The position numbers and the translations under genes are program-made. DNA of 64,000 nt from Opitutus sp. GAS368 (GTDB lineage Bacteria; Verrucomicrobiota; Verrucomicrobiia; Opitutales; Opitutaceae): NCBI RefSeq assembly GCF_900104925.1, contig NZ_LT629735.1, positions 590,291-654,290 on the forward strand. The letters run 5' to 3'. This document shows positions 56,676-64,000 of the stretch, one piece after another. Each line of letters opens with the position of its first letter. Positions within the stretch are counted from its first letter, which is position 1. Under the pieces are notes generated by a model that saw only the letters and a program-made list of their open reading frames with translations, was not told where the DNA came from and did no database searches.

Positions 56676-57919
56676 AACCGACCCTGGCCATCTGGTGCGG
56701 TCTGGCCGCCACCGTCACGGCGGCGCACGGAACCGACGAGGCCATCGACCGGCTTGATGCGGCGCTGACGTGGACCGCCCGGGGCGACACGGTGCGGGCC
56801 CATGTCAGCGGCCTGCTGGATCTCGAGGCCTACCAGCTCCAGCAACCGACCTCCGGACTCTTTCGCACGGATGCAGACTCGCTGCTGAATTACCGCCTCA
56901 CGCTGTTTCTGGATGCGCAGTTGGGTTCGTCCCTCTATGTCTTCGCCCAGTCGCGCGTGGACCGGGGCTTCGATCCCGGCGTGGGCCCCACCCGGATCCG
57001 GATGGATGAATACGCCCTCCGCTTCACGCCGCGGCCCGACGGCGTCTTCAACCTCCAGATCGGGAAATTCGCGACCGTGGTGGGCAACTGGGTGGCGCGA
57101 CACCACTCCTGGAACAACCCTTTCATCACCGCACCGCTGCCCTACGAAAATCTCCTGGGGCTCTTTGACAAGGTGGCGGGTAATTCGACCGCCGCGCTGA
57201 TCCGCTGGACGCGCCCGGGACCGCCGGTGCCGGGTCACGACTATTACCTCGCGCAGTCCCGCGTGCCCATCGTGTGGGGGCCCAGCTATACCAGCGGGGC
57301 CGCCATCAGTGGCGTCGTCGGCCCGGCGGACTATGCCTTCGAGGTGAAGAATGCCTCGCTCTCCTCACGGCCGGCGGGCTGGGATGTGGCGCAGACCCAG
57401 TGGCAGCACCCGACCTACAGCGGCCGCCTGGGTTACCGGCCCGACGAGAGCTGGTATTTCGGATTTTCCGCCAGCACGGGCACCTATCTTTCCCCGGCGG
57501 CGCAAGCGACCCTGGGACCGGGCGATGACCTCTCGGAGTATCGCGAAACGGTGTGGGCCCAGGACATCGGTTTTGCCTGGCATCACTTCCAATTCTGGGC
57601 CGAGGCCTACGAGGCGAGCTACGCGATCCCCGAGGTGGGCGACGCCAAGACCATGGCCTATTACCTGGAGGCGAAATACAAGTTCACCCCGCAGTTTTCC
57701 GGCGCGGTGCGCTGGAACCAGCAGCTCAACGGCGACCTGCCCGATGGCAGCGGCGGCCAGGTGCCCTGGGGCCGGGACACGTGGCGGATCGACGTGGCGC
57801 CGAACTACCGCTTCACACCGCACACCGAGCTCAAGCTGCAATACAGTCTCCAGTTTGGCGGCATCGGCCCGCGCAACTATTCCCACCTGACCGCGGCGCA
57901 GTTTGTCATCCGCTTCTGA
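56672..57919 (+). CDS. outer-membrane beta-barrel protein
   Basis: 415 residues with a signal peptide (to TAAHGTDE). Aromatic, alternating strands and a terminal phenylalanine (TAAQFVIRF) indicate an outer-membrane barrel. Segments such as VFAQSRVDRGFDPGVGPTRI, NLQIGKFATVVGNWVARHHS and FTPQFSGAVRWNQQLNGDLP resemble porin-like or alginate-export-like barrels, but I cannot name the family. Last gene of the regulator/cupredoxin/kinase operon. Confidence 0.75.
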   Translation: MKPTLAIWCGLAATVTAAHGTDEAIDRLDAALTWTARGDTVRAHVSGLLDLEAYQLQQPTSGLFRTDADSLLNYRLTLFLDAQLGSSLYVFAQSRVDRGFDPGVGPTRIRMDEYALRFTPRPDGVFNLQIGKFATVVGNWVARHHSWNNPFITAPLPYENLLGLFDKVAGNSTAALIRWTRPGPPVPGHDYYLAQSRVPIVWGPSYTSGAAISGVVGPADYAFEVKNASLSSRPAGWDVAQTQWQHPTYSGRLGYRPDESWYFGFSASTGTYLSPAAQATLGPGDDLSEYRETVWAQDIGFAWHHFQFWAEAYEASYAIPEVGDAKTMAYYLEAKYKFTPQFSGAVRWNQQLNGDLPDGSGGQVPWGRDTWRIDVAPNYRFTPHTELKLQYSLQFGGIGPRNYSHLTAAQFVIRF

Positions 57920-57987
57920 CGCCCGGACCGCGAGAAACCAAGGTTTACATTGGGCGGGAGCCGGCGTTGTTTCGCGCCTCGGTTAGC

Positions 57988-58075
57988 GCCCGGGTGGCGG
58001 AATTGGCAGACGCAGTGGACTCAAAATCCACCGACCTCCAAAGTCTTGTGGGTTCGACCCTCATCCCGGGCACCA
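57988..58075 (+). tRNA. tRNA-Leu (anticodon CAA), copy 1
   Basis: GCCCGGG acceptor pairs with CCCGGGC at 58065-58071, followed by A and an encoded CCA. Anticodon loop CTCAAAA between GTGGA and TCCAC gives anticodon CAA. A long variable arm fits the class II tRNA type. The T-stem GTGGG / CTCAT contains two G-U pairs (positions 49-65 and 52-62). Only three bases differ from the copy at 63000-63087. Confidence 0.93.
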
Positions 58076-58184
58076 GCCTTCGTCAAAGCGAAGACTGCCA
58101 TCCATAGACTTGGCGACGGATGGCGCGACCTGTGCGAAGGTTGACGCCACGACTGCAGGCCGGCGAGGTGGACCCATTTGTCCG

Positions 58185-59018
58185 TCATTTTGGCAGGCCC
58201 GTTGCACCGGTTTGATCAAGCGGAGGGGCCATGCTGCGAAAACGACTCGCATTCGCCAGGAATGGCAACTCCGCGGCCCATTCCCCCGCCCGGTAAGCGG
58301 CATCTTCCAGCAAATGCTGTTCGGGACTCCCCTGCTGTCGGTGCAGAATAAATTTCAGTTCGGCCAGATTCTGTGACCAGAGATATCCGTTGAAGAATTC
58401 CATCCCCGAGAACCGGGTCTTGTAGAGCGCGCTTTCGGCGTAACAAGTCCCGAGATAGAGGTGGCCAAAGCCGCGCCGGGCGAACAAGTTGACCGCGGTC
58501 GTCATCATCAGCATGCCCAGACTGCGGTTGACATGGTCCAGCGCGTAGAAGGCATAATAGTAAAAGGCCAGGCACTCGCGCTCCAGATAGAGGGTGGCAT
58601 AGCCGATCTCGGCTGTTCCCTCGCGGAAGACCAGCACGTGCGAGGTCACGGGGGAGGCGAAGAGGGAATCTAACCGCTTGTCGCTCATGCCGCTGGGGCC
58701 GAATTTTTGGTCGATATACCGGCGACACAAAGCCCGGCGCTCGGGCGTCAGGAGAAACTCCGCCCGCGGCACGAGCGCGGCCTGCACTCCCGGTCCCTTG
58801 CGCAGGACGCGGCGATTTTCGGAAGAGGGGGCATAGCGGGCCAAGTCCACGCGAAGATTCCGGCAGAGATAAAAGCGGTCCAGTTGCCGGCCTGAGGGCA
58901 GGAAACCGGCGGCGAAGGCATCGGCCGGCGTCTCCCCGGCCTCGAGGAAGGCCCAGATGGCGTAGGGAAACACATAGTGGGCGTAGTCGGGCTGCGCCTC
59001 GGAAAAAAGAAGTTTCAT
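58185..59018 (-). CDS. ATE-like (arginyl/leucyl-tRNA-protein transferase-like) acyltransferase
   Basis: 277 residues from the ATG at 59018. DRFYLCRNLRVDLARYAPSS and ENRRVLRK resemble the N-terminal C-x-R...F..S..RRVL region of aminoacyl-tRNA-protein transferases. The second half (ATLYLERECLAFYYYAFYAL, then HLYLGTCYAESALYKTRFSG and MEFFNGYLW) matches the GNAT-like ATE C-terminal domain with its LGxxxxxxxxxYKxRFxxxE pattern. The usual N-terminal zinc-cysteine cluster is not seen. It overlaps the alanine racemase stop by four bases, third in an operon with an ATP-grasp enzyme. Substrate unknown. Confidence 0.65.
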   Translation of the reverse strand: MKLLFSEAQPDYAHYVFPYAIWAFLEAGETPADAFAAGFLPSGRQLDRFYLCRNLRVDLARYAPSSENRRVLRKGPGVQAALVPRAEFLLTPERRALCRRYIDQKFGPSGMSDKRLDSLFASPVTSHVLVFREGTAEIGYATLYLERECLAFYYYAFYALDHVNRSLGMLMMTTAVNLFARRGFGHLYLGTCYAESALYKTRFSGMEFFNGYLWSQNLAELKFILHRQQGSPEQHLLEDAAYRAGEWAAELPFLANASRFRSMAPPLDQTGATGLPK

Positions 59019-60166
59019 GGGAGTTCGTTGACGTGGATCCGGGGCAGGCGCTCCCGCCAACCGCAGAGGATCTCGTAGCTCACCGATTGCTTCAGCCGGG
59101 CCAGTTCATGGGCCGAGATTTCCTCCCCGTGGTCACGCCCCATGAGCACGACGGTATCACCGGTCTTGGTGCCGGGCACGTCCGTCACATCCACCATTAG
59201 CGCGTCCATGGACACCCCGCCAATGATGGGGACGCGCCGGCCCTGCAGCAGGACATGACCCGCGTTGCGGACGCGGGGGAACCCGTCCCCATACCCAACG
59301 GGCAGGACGGCAATATCCCGTCTGGTCGGGGCGGTGTAGCGCAGGCCGTAACCGACCTGGTCGCCGGCCTGGATCTGGCGCACGGCCGTGATCTTTGCTT
59401 TCACGCTCATCACCGGCTCAATCCCCGGCAGGCGGCGGCAGACCGCGGAGGGATAGACGCCCAATGGCAGTATGCCCAGCCGCACCAAATCCAAGTGGGC
59501 TTCCGGCAAGTCAAGAAAGCCGCCACTGTTGCAGAGATGCCGCAGCGGCGCCGGCCCGGCCCTGTCGGGCCAGCGGCGCAGCGACTCATGGAAGCGCTTC
59601 AGCTGGAGCTGCGCGAAAGTCTTGTCCATTTCGTCCGACATCGCGAAATGGCTGAAAACTCCTTCGACTCTTAACGGCCGTCCTGTGAGGCCCTCGATGC
59701 GGGTCACCGCTTCGGCCGCCGCGGTCCAAGGAACGCCATAACGGTTCATGCCGGTGTTGACCTTGAGATGCACCGGGACCTGTCGGCCTGTCTTCCGTGC
59801 CTGGGCCGCCAAGTCGGGCAGCAACTCCAGATCGCCCAGACAGCAGGTGAGGTCATTCGCCAGGCAGCCGGGAAATTCCTCCGGGCGCCGTTCACCCAGC
59901 AGCAGGATGCGTTCGCGAACGCCGGCTTGGCGCAGCTGCAATGCCTCACCCAGGTTGCAAACCGCCAGCATGGCCGCCTTACCCTCGGTCGCCAAACGGG
60001 CGGCCAGCAGCGCGCCATGACCGTAGGCATCGTCCTTGATGACTGAAATCCACCCGACTGGCGCAGGGAGCTGGCTCCGGATGATCGCCAGATTGCGGCG
60101 CCAGCGGGCAACGTCGATCTCCACCCAAGCCGGTCGCGATCCGATGGTGACGGAGGAGCTATTCAT
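59015..60166 (-). CDS. alr: alanine racemase
   Basis: 383 residues from the ATG at 60166. The PLP lysine is K44 in SVIKDDAYGHG; NTGMNRYGVP carries the conserved Arg; DQVGYGLRYTAP carries the second catalytic Tyr; IAVLPVGYGDGFPR and GVSMDALMVDVTD are the C-terminal blocks. All catalytic residues are present, so an active L-/D-alanine (or related amino acid) racemase is expected. It overlaps both neighbours, an ATP-grasp ligase (8 bases) and an ATE-like transferase (4 bases), which is unusual for a peptidoglycan alr. Confidence 0.93.
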   Translation of the reverse strand: MNSSSVTIGSRPAWVEIDVARWRRNLAIIRSQLPAPVGWISVIKDDAYGHGALLAARLATEGKAAMLAVCNLGEALQLRQAGVRERILLLGERRPEEFPGCLANDLTCCLGDLELLPDLAAQARKTGRQVPVHLKVNTGMNRYGVPWTAAAEAVTRIEGLTGRPLRVEGVFSHFAMSDEMDKTFAQLQLKRFHESLRRWPDRAGPAPLRHLCNSGGFLDLPEAHLDLVRLGILPLGVYPSAVCRRLPGIEPVMSVKAKITAVRQIQAGDQVGYGLRYTAPTRRDIAVLPVGYGDGFPRVRNAGHVLLQGRRVPIIGGVSMDALMVDVTDVPGTKTGDTVVLMGRDHGEEISAHELARLKQSVSYEILCGWRERLPRIHVNELP

Positions 60167-61442
60167 GGCCGGGGGGCCAGAGGGACTGGCCGATATCGGG
60201 GCGGAAATAGCTGCCGGGGCTGTGCAGGCGGCGGATATTGCGATAGGCCACGGCGATCGCGTCTTCAACGCACGCACCAAAACCAATGACGTCGCAGATC
60301 CGATGGCCCAAGGCCAGCCAGCGCCCGTCGGGTGAAAGGCCCGCCTCATTCCACCACAGGTCGCAGCCGGCCATATCGATCGGGCCCAGCAGGTCGACCG
60401 GCATGGGCGGCCCCACGACCTGAGTGTAGGGGTAGCCATAACCAGCCAGGGTGACCGAGCACCCGAAATCGCGATCCCGGCGGAAGACCGGGGTCAGGGG
60501 CTGGTTGCGCGCGGTCTGCAACAGCACCTCGAGGGGGTTTTCCAACTGGCGCAGCAACATGGCCCCGGAAGTAACCCCCAAGCGGATATTGTATTCCAGC
60601 ACCGTCCACCGCCCCCCCTGTCGCGCGGCGGTGACTTGAATCGGTCCGTGGTAGTTGACCTTTCGGAACCAAGGTCGCAGGGGATGGAGAAGTTCCCGCG
60701 CCAGACCGTATTTGTCGCCCGGATCCCTTTCGACCAAGCCGCCCAACGGGGCGCCGGCCACGATCCCTTGGTCGCCCGCAAAGGCCCGCTTGTATTCCTG
60801 GTTCGTAACGAAGGAGCAAACGTCGCCTCCACTCACCAGGGCGATATGGCCGGCCTCGGCTTTCCCCGCATATTCCTGCAGAAACACCCCCTCGGCGAAA
60901 TCCACTTGCTTCAGCCATTCCCGGGTCGCGACGGCAGAATCACACACGATCGTATGCACGGGACTCGCCGGGGAACAGAGCGGATTCTTGATGACGTAGG
61001 GCCGGGTGTGACGGTTGATAATGGCCCGCGCCTCATCCAGGTTGGCCGCCACAAATGACCGGGGAAAGGGAATGCCGTGGGAACGGCAAAGCTCCTGCGC
61101 GAAATCGCGCTCCCGCTCAATGCGCATGCCTTCCCCGGTGGGACTGAGGATGCCCACTCCCGTGGCCTGCAGATCATCCGCCCAGGGTTGCCGGGCCCAG
61201 TCGATCGATTGAGGGATGACCAGTTGCACGCCATTTGTCCGGATCAGCGGCACGGGACTCGGGTGGGAATCCCGGGTGTAGGTCGGCCCGGCCATGCTCG
61301 GCGGATAATGGCCGTAATCCCGGGTCAGATAGGTGCCGACGTTGGCTCCGGCCTCCTGCAAGATCTGCATGACGCTGTAGGCGAAGGAACCCACACCCAG
61401 GGCCATGACGGGTGTTCCGGCGGATGCAGGGTGGGAAGGCAC
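60159..61442 (-). CDS. PurD-like ATP-grasp ligase, not PurD itself
   Basis: 427 residues from the GTG at 61442, needed to complete the first strand (TPVMALGVGSFAYSVMQILQ). The central ATP-grasp domain is seen in RPYVIKNPLCSPAS, VFLQEYAGKAEAGHIALVSG, QEYKRAFAGDQG and YHGPIQVTA...VLEYNIRLG. The order of blocks follows phosphoribosylamine-glycine ligase, but the canonical RFGDPE at the end of the domain is replaced by NIRLGVTSG. It is probably a carboxylate-amine ligase for another substrate. First gene of an operon with alr and an ATE-like transferase. Confidence 0.8.
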   Translation of the reverse strand: MPSHPASAGTPVMALGVGSFAYSVMQILQEAGANVGTYLTRDYGHYPPSMAGPTYTRDSHPSPVPLIRTNGVQLVIPQSIDWARQPWADDLQATGVGILSPTGEGMRIERERDFAQELCRSHGIPFPRSFVAANLDEARAIINRHTRPYVIKNPLCSPASPVHTIVCDSAVATREWLKQVDFAEGVFLQEYAGKAEAGHIALVSGGDVCSFVTNQEYKRAFAGDQGIVAGAPLGGLVERDPGDKYGLARELLHPLRPWFRKVNYHGPIQVTAARQGGRWTVLEYNIRLGVTSGAMLLRQLENPLEVLLQTARNQPLTPVFRRDRDFGCSVTLAGYGYPYTQVVGPPMPVDLLGPIDMAGCDLWWNEAGLSPDGRWLALGHRICDVIGFGACVEDAIAVAYRNIRRLHSPGSYFRPDIGQSLWPPGHE

Positions 61443-61537
61443 GCTTTTCGAGAGTTTTTCGCCGCCCGGACTGAATGATCAATCCCATTCAGTGTCATCG
61501 CTTCTTTATTCTCTGAGCACCGACTTTGCATGAGTAG

Positions 61538-61603
61538 GACGCACCGGCCTGGTACGCCAAGACCGGGTTGGCACACGCACGGCGGAGCGGACCGCTCCGC
61601 TTC
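61538..61603. repeat. dispersed repeat, family D, inverted copy
   Basis: Reverse-complement relative of 14907-14977, including GGTTGGCACACGCACGGCGG and GCGGAGCGGACCGCTCCGC. It lies between the divergent ATP-grasp and GH16 genes. Confidence 0.7.
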
Positions 61604-61693
61604 TATGCAACCTGCGTAAATGAATGCAACTCCGCCTTCGCCTCTGGAAATGTCGTTCCGCTGCGCTATATTTCACCTTGGTCAGGCTACCCC

Positions 61694-63037
61694 GTGAAAA
61701 CGAGATTCCAACCCTTGCAAGGCCCCGGTGCGCTTCTGTGCCTTATCATTCTGCTGGCCGCGGCCCGGCTCGAAGCCGCCACCCCGACCCTGATCTGGAG
61801 CGATGATTTCAACCAGCCGGACAACTCCGCTCCCGATCCCGCGAAATGGACTTACGATCTCGGCGACAACGGCTGGGGCAACGACGAACTCGAGACTTAC
61901 ACCGACTCACGCGACAATTCCTACATCACGACCGACCCCGCCGCGACCGACGGCAAGGCGCTCGTCATTAGAATTATCAACGCGAATGGCAGCTACACCT
62001 CGGCGCGCCTGAAGACCCAGGGCCTTTTCAACGCCAGCTACGGCCGGATCGAAGCCAATCTCCGGGTCGTCAACGGCAACGGCCTCTGGCCCGCGTTCTG
62101 GTTGCTCGGGGCTGATATCGGCAGCGTCGGCTGGCCCGCTTGCGGCGAAATCGACGTCATGGAAATTCTCGGCAAGGCTCCGGGCAAGCTCTACGGCACC
62201 CTCCACGGCCCGGGCTATTCCGGGGCCAACGGCATTGGCAATACCTTCACGCTGCCGGACGGAGCGCTCTTCAGCGACGCCTACCACGTGTTCGCCGTGG
62301 ACTGGTCGCCCAACAAGATCGTCTGGTCCGTGGACGGCATGGTTTATCACTCCGTCACTCCCGCCGATCTCCCGGCCGGCACCGCCTGGGTTTTCAACAA
62401 CTCGCCGGCCTTCATCATCCTCGATCTTGCCGTGGGCGGTTTCTTCGCCGACGCTCCCGATTCCTCCACTCCGCTCCAGGCATCCTACCTGGTGGATTAC
62501 GTGCGCGTTTACGGCCTGCCCTCGGACGCGCCGACCGGCGGAACCGCCACCCCCGCGATGTCGGCCAACCAGCTCAACCTTTCGTGGACCGCGCCTGACC
62601 TGAAGGGCTTCGCGTTGACGGGCTATCACCTCGATCGCGCGACCGACAGCGGTTTCACCCAAAACCTGGTGCAACGCGATCTCGGGATGGCCACCATGCT
62701 CACCGATTCACAGCTGGGCGGCGGCGCCACCTATTACTACCGCGTCTCGGCGACAACCCGTGGCGGCACCTCCGATTTCTCCGCCGTGTTTTCAGGAACT
62801 GCGCCAGCCACCGACACCACGCCGCCCCCCATGCCCGCTCCCACCCCGACACACCCCCCGTCGCAAGGCGGCGGCGGTGGCGGTGCGGTCTCGCTCTGGT
62901 TCCTCGCCCTGCTCTCACTGCTCAGTCTCGTCCGCCGTTATTCCCGGCACCCACGCGAGTCCGGATTTTCAGTCTGCCAAACGAAGCCTTGCAGAAGGCT
63001 GGTGCCCGGGGTGGGGGTCGAACCCACAAGACTTTAG
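61694..63037 (+). CDS. secreted GH16 glycosidase with FN3 domain and Gly-rich C-terminal sorting tail
   Basis: 447 residues from the GTG at 61694, which begins a signal peptide (LQGPGALLCLIILLAAARLE). The GH16 domain (about residues 30-275) has ELETYTDSRDNSYI, GRIEANLRVVNGNGLWPAFW and the catalytic GEIDVMEILG (E-x-D-x2-E). An FN3 domain follows (about 285-375), then a Pro/Thr linker, GGGGGG, a helix (AVSLWFLALLSLLSL) and VRRY, the layout of a GlyGly-CTERM-type sorting signal. The frame then runs 38 bases into the antisense of a tRNA-Leu gene (ending VPGVGVEPTRL). It likely hydrolyses beta-1,3- or beta-1,3/1,4-glucans such as laminarin. Confidence 0.88.
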   Translation: MKTRFQPLQGPGALLCLIILLAAARLEAATPTLIWSDDFNQPDNSAPDPAKWTYDLGDNGWGNDELETYTDSRDNSYITTDPAATDGKALVIRIINANGSYTSARLKTQGLFNASYGRIEANLRVVNGNGLWPAFWLLGADIGSVGWPACGEIDVMEILGKAPGKLYGTLHGPGYSGANGIGNTFTLPDGALFSDAYHVFAVDWSPNKIVWSVDGMVYHSVTPADLPAGTAWVFNNSPAFIILDLAVGGFFADAPDSSTPLQASYLVDYVRVYGLPSDAPTGGTATPAMSANQLNLSWTAPDLKGFALTGYHLDRATDSGFTQNLVQRDLGMATMLTDSQLGGGATYYYRVSATTRGGTSDFSAVFSGTAPATDTTPPPMPAPTPTHPPSQGGGGGGAVSLWFLALLSLLSLVRRYSRHPRESGFSVCQTKPCRRLVPGVGVEPTRL

Positions 63038-63087
63038 AGGTCGGTGGATTTTGAGTCCACTGCGTCTGCCAATTCCGCCACCCGGGC
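63000..63087 (-). tRNA. tRNA-Leu (anticodon CAA), copy 2
   Basis: Reads GCCCGGGTGGCGGAATTGGC... on the minus strand with anticodon CAA, a long variable arm, a fully paired T-stem (GTGGG / CCCAC) and encoded CCA. It is in inverted orientation to copy 1 at 57988-58075. The 3' end is overlapped by the GH16 reading frame. Confidence 0.95.
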
Positions 63088-63199
63088 CAGTCAAGGCCGC
63101 GAAACAAGCCGCCCGTCCGGCCGATGTAAACCCGATTCTGTCCGGTTGATTGCCGTGGTCTTGTCTCTTGCGCATCCTCCGCCCACCCTGCCTATTCGT

Positions 63200-63227
63200 T
63201 GGATTCTTCGCTTCGCTCAGAATGACA
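63200..63227. repeat. single arm of family A repeat
   Basis: TTGGATTCTTCGCTTCGCTC AGAATGAC, one arm of the family A palindrome without its partner, in the spacer before the dehydrogenase gene. Confidence 0.7.
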
Positions 63228-63279
63228 ATACAGGGATTAGTGAGGACTTAGTGGCCATTAGTGATTAAAAATCTTTTTC

Positions 63280-64000
63280 ATGCTGCAGATCACCCTCGAT
63301 GAACCCGGCAGGTTTTCCGCCACCACGGCCGCGCCGGAACCGCACCCCGCGCCGGGCGAGGCGCTCGTCCGCGTCCACCGCATCGGGGTCTGCGGCACCG
63401 ACCTTCATGCCTTCGCCGGCAAACAGCCCTTCTTCAGCTACCCGCGCGTCCTCGGTCACGAGCTGGGCGTCGAGGTCATCGACCCCGGCACCGAATCGCA
63501 CGACCTGAAGGCCGGCGACCGCTGCTCTGTCGAGCCCTACCTCAATTGCGGCCGCTGCATCGCCTGCCGCCGCGGCAAGCCCAACTGCTGCACCGAACTC
63601 AAGGTCCTAGGCGTCCATGTCGACGGCGGCATGCGCCCGCTGCTGACCCTGCCCGCCCGCAAGCTTCACCACTCCGCCAAGCTCGACTACGAGCAGCTCG
63701 CGCTCGTCGAGACACTCGGCATCGGCGCCCACGCCGTTGAACGGGCCGAGGCAAAAAAGGCCGACTACATCCTCGTCATCGGCGCCGGCCCCATCGGGCT
63801 CAGCGTCATCCAGTTTGCCGCCGTCACGGGCGCCACGCTGGCCGTGATGGACCTCAGTGAGCCGCGCCTCGCGTTCTGCCGCCAGCTGGGCGTGAAGCAC
63901 ACCGTCGCCGCCGGCCCCGACGCCGCGGCGCAACTCAAGGCCGTTGGCAACGGCGACCTGCCGACGATCGTGATCGATGCCACCGGCAACCCGAAGTCCA
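63280..64000 (+). CDS. zinc-dependent alcohol dehydrogenase, 3'-truncated by window
   Basis: 240 residues visible from the ATG at 63280; the frame is open at the window end. GVCGTDLHAF and the GHE in VLGHELGVEV are catalytic-zinc motifs, NCGRCIACRRGKPNCC holds the four structural-zinc cysteines, and VIGAGPIGLSVIQFA is the NAD-binding glycine loop with a following acidic residue in VMDLSEPR, favouring NAD. This is a medium-chain dehydrogenase of the sorbitol/threonine dehydrogenase type; substrate unknown. Confidence 0.92.
   Translation, partial: MLQITLDEPGRFSATTAAPEPHPAPGEALVRVHRIGVCGTDLHAFAGKQPFFSYPRVLGHELGVEVIDPGTESHDLKAGDRCSVEPYLNCGRCIACRRGKPNCCTELKVLGVHVDGGMRPLLTLPARKLHHSAKLDYEQLALVETLGIGAHAVERAEAKKADYILVIGAGPIGLSVIQFAAVTGATLAVMDLSEPRLAFCRQLGVKHTVAAGPDAAAQLKAVGNGDLPTIVIDATGNPKS

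Overview
The window is high-GC and reads as one chromosome segment of a Verrucomicrobiota bacterium, most likely family Opitutaceae. Pointers to this are the large TonB-dependent receptors with a carboxypeptidase-like N-terminus, the many TPR and cupredoxin proteins, an orphan ADOP-type permease, a Gly-rich C-terminal sorting tail on a secreted glycosidase, and dense dispersed palindromic repeats between genes. The assignment rests on gene style only; no rRNA is present.

Layout. 0-12 kb: an MBL-fold hydrolase (cut by the window start), then an aerobic respiration block: a YtkA-like periplasmic protein, a SCO/CusF fusion lipoprotein, ctaA, ctaB, a DUF420 (CtaM-like) protein, a TPR protein, an azurin-like lipoprotein and ctaC-ctaD-ctaE-ctaF of a caa3-type oxidase. 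The assembly factor ctaG (21.9-22.8 kb) is separated from this block by about 10 kb of accessory DNA. That DNA holds an ADOP permease, a MITE-like element, a 13-unit 21-bp repeat array, an XRE regulator, a low-GC Mrr-type endonuclease, a CPBP protease unit between direct repeats, and small unrelated genes.

22.9-30.4 kb: an rsmH-like methyltransferase, then a minus-strand sulfur block: Rrf2 regulator, DUF2292/YezD, OprP-like porin, a sulfonate-type ABC transporter and cysK. 30.4-39.4 kb: a PhnP-like hydrolase, a TonB receptor/YfiR/CHASE8-kinase operon opposite a NarL-type regulator, a glycosyltransferase paired with a beta-propeller protein, and an Ldh2-type dehydrogenase. 39.5-44.6 kb: a large TonB receptor with a palindromic operator candidate, a toxin-antitoxin pair whose toxin is frameshifted, and a DUF2971 protein. 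44.6-53.4 kb: housekeeping genes (groEL, groES, dnaK, Lon-N protein, tRNA-Thr, queA, yceI, TPR, accA). 53.5-57.9 kb: a tightly overlapping regulator/cupredoxin/kinase/outer-membrane operon.

57.9-63.1 kb: two nearly identical tRNA-Leu(CAA) genes in opposite orientation bracket a PurD-like ATP-grasp/alanine racemase/ATE-like transferase operon and a GH16 glycosidase. This is the most intriguing unit: its composition suggests an uncharacterised amino-acid or peptide ligation pathway. The window ends inside a zinc alcohol dehydrogenase. A second theme is repeat mobility: several palindromic families recur between genes, and some lie in frame inside queA and ctaG.
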